From the NCBI RefSeq assembly GCF_005239225.2, contig NC_133293.1:434001-498000 (forward strand): a DNA stretch of 64,000 nt. Direction: 5' to 3'. Positions 62,379-64,000 of the stretch are shown one piece after another; position 1 is the stretch's first letter; every line of letters starts with the position of its first letter. The translations under genes were made by a program, and so were the position numbers. Origin of the DNA: Populus alba (lineage: Eukaryota; Streptophyta; Magnoliopsida; Malpighiales; Salicaceae). Below the pieces are notes generated by a model, which had not been told where the DNA came from, ran no database searches, and worked only from the letters and a program-made list of their open reading frames with translations.

Positions 62379-63985
62379 CTAACTGTCATCATCACTACTT
62401 AACTGGGATTCGTCATCTTCTTCCCCATAAAGATGTTCGTCGACATCATCATCATCCTCGTTATCATCCATTTGGTCATTATGCAATGAGATAGGGTTTT
62501 TGCTCAGTGCAACCTTGTCAATCTGTTAAGAGAGCACAGATAACAATATAAATATCAACAGACCTTATTAAAACCATCAAAGTAATGCAACAAAGAAAAG
62601 TTCGGAACCTGTGCTGTTACAAGCTGCAAACGACCTGCTAATTGCAACAAAGGTTGAACAGCCACAGCCCTTGATTTGGTGATCTGAGAGAATAGAACAT
62701 AATTTGAGTCTGCCAGGCAAATAATATGACACTAAGGTCTGGTGCAACAGCATTATAATCCAACACCTTTTCTAACAGTCTCTATGAACTGGGACCTTTG
62801 AAAGAAGAAAAATGGGATAAAGGGATGGGATTGGAGATGAAAGCCGCCTTATTTCTAGATGCTTAAAATGGACAAATTGCATGTGATGGACCTGTATGGA
62901 AGGAAGAGCTCTTTTCCCTTCTCTCTACATAGAGATGGTGGAAGTACCCATCTCTTCCTCCACCCTCTTTTGCCCTGTGATCGTGTCCTTCCAACAAAAC
63001 ATATCATTGGAGAATAACCACAGATGGAAAAGTAATGCCCCCCCAGATGATAACAAAGCTCAGTCACTCGACATAGCATCACCAGAATGTTTATTACAAG
63101 GCCCCTGCAAATAAGATCAGCTTTGGAGTTGGCCTGGTCTACATGTTACAATGGCCAAAGTTGGTCTAGACCACAGAAACAAAGAGGCTGTCTCTGACCA
63201 ATATGCTACTTTACTAGTAACCTCAGCCTATCACAACCTATTTGGCTTGACATCTTTCATCCTAGAAGTTAGAGCCACTAACAGAACAAGCCATGTTGTA
63301 CAAGAATTTGAATACAAATGTTAATTACAATCTATAAGTCCAAGCATCTATAAACAAAAGTAAAGCGAACAAGTTATAATAGTGTATATAATTTTAAGCA
63401 GTACAGTTTTACCATGAATATGACACAGGGAAAGAGATAAGGGGTAAAAGGAGCTAACAGCCACAACAAGATCACTTCAAGTTATGACACAGCAAAGATA
63501 AAAGCATGAAAAGAGAAACAAATGATATGCCTACACATTCACATTATTATACCTTTAATAAGGAATTAAGCATCTGGGACTCCGGTTTTTCTTGAGCCAC
63601 AATATATTGACCATGATTGACCAATATACAGTATATCCATGGTAAAACACACTTTCCACTATTTGACCTGCTGAAGACAACCACAGTTTAGAAATTCCTC
63701 CATAATTAGTGAATAGATACATGATGGCTTCCTATAATAAAAGTCCTTCATAAATATCATAAGATGTAACAAGATCAATGAACATATTCTTCTTGGCAGA
63801 ACCTTATGTTCTACATAGAATTATCTGTTGTCTTTTAAAGAAGTCTACAATAAGAATAAATTAGAAGTTGAGAGTCAACACAATTATAGAAAAGTAAGAG
63901 CAAACCTAGATTGCCACTTAGCCACCAAGACTTCCAGTAACTTGTATGCATTGCTAGGTTCCATAGACAAGACTGTTGCCCTCAT
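62379..63985 (-). CDS. WDR43/UTP5-like protein, C-terminal exons (partial)
   Basis: Four minus-strand exons with GT-AG junctions: 63985-63906, 63667-63553, 62683-62609, 62522-62379 (stop TAG 62381-62379), about 137 residues. The 5' part lies beyond the right edge; the first exon here starts after TTATCAG. The sequence reads MRATVLSMEPSNAYKLLEVL...AKWQSR, SGKCVLPWIYCILVNHGQYI, then ITKSRAVAVQPLLQLAGRLQLVTAQ and an acidic tail (DDNEDDDDVDEH, EEDDESQLSSDDDS). This is the helical Utp12 domain plus acidic end of WD40 proteins of the U3 small-subunit processome; the WPW/ILxxH and LLQLxGRLxLV pattern recalls WDR43/UTP5. Such proteins assemble pre-18S rRNA in the nucleolus. The WD40 propeller itself is not in the window, so the assignment rests on the tail. 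Confidence 0.75.
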
Positions 63986-64000
63986 CTGATAAAAGAAAAT

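Noticed and set aside
62855..63114. Open frames on both strands inside the UTP5-like gene intron
   Set aside because: They lie between well-supported exons and have no domain.

Overview
The window is plant nuclear DNA from a woody eudicot, most likely Populus or a close relative. The genes are intron-rich with GT-AG (and one GC-AG) junctions, the gene families are plant-specific (CHX exchangers, S1-type self-incompatibility homologues, isoprenylated HMA proteins), and the intergenic DNA is AT-rich with nested retroelements. The genus is inferred from general resemblance; no search was run.

Genes, left to right: (1) a DEAD-box RNA helicase of the RH50 type, + strand, truncated by the left edge, 8 exons ending at 5788; (2) a nuclear gene for plastid ribosomal protein L18, three exons, 30264-31368; (3) a broken single-exon S1-family (SPH) gene on the minus strand, 32185-32623; (4) a complete CHX17/18/19-type cation/H+ exchanger, 33756-36384, with a GC-AG second intron and a minimal AUG-UAA upstream ORF; (5) a heavy-metal-associated isoprenylated plant protein, 57082-58124, with an 18-nt first coding exon and a CaaX end; (6) the 3' part of a WDR43/UTP5-like ribosome biogenesis gene, minus strand, running off the right edge. 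These are ordinary housekeeping or single-family genes. They are not organised as a pathway.

The spaces between genes are mostly transposon-derived. About 6985-16215 is a foldback element with arms near 1.9 kb. Into its right side a second palindromic element (9761-15343) has inserted, made of two ~2.1-kb long terminal repeats in inverted orientation around a ~1.3-kb core and flanked by a 5-bp target duplication GTCAT. Region 19255-26640 holds a decayed Ty3/gypsy integrase on the + strand. It converges on a decayed plant-mobile-domain gene on the minus strand, which carries a LINE-like insertion that itself carries a 1978-bp solo LTR flanked by CTGTG. A 301-bp hAT-type MITE with a perfect 8-bp duplication lies at 28049-28349.

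Region 41717-55184 is a direct tandem segmental duplication with a unit of about 5.65 kb. Copy B carries a 2107-bp solo LTR (50010-52116, duplication AAAGG), and copy A preserves the exact empty site at 44315-44319. Smaller tandem duplications (106 bp, 88 bp, 747 bp, a 33-bp minisatellite and a 47-bp triplet) lie around these.

The strongest candidates for something undescribed are the inverted-LTR palindrome with a short inner inversion carrying its primer-binding site, its nesting inside another foldback element, and the AUG-UAA leader element of the CHX gene. All coordinates come from reading by eye; repeat boundaries without a stated target duplication may be off by tens of bases.
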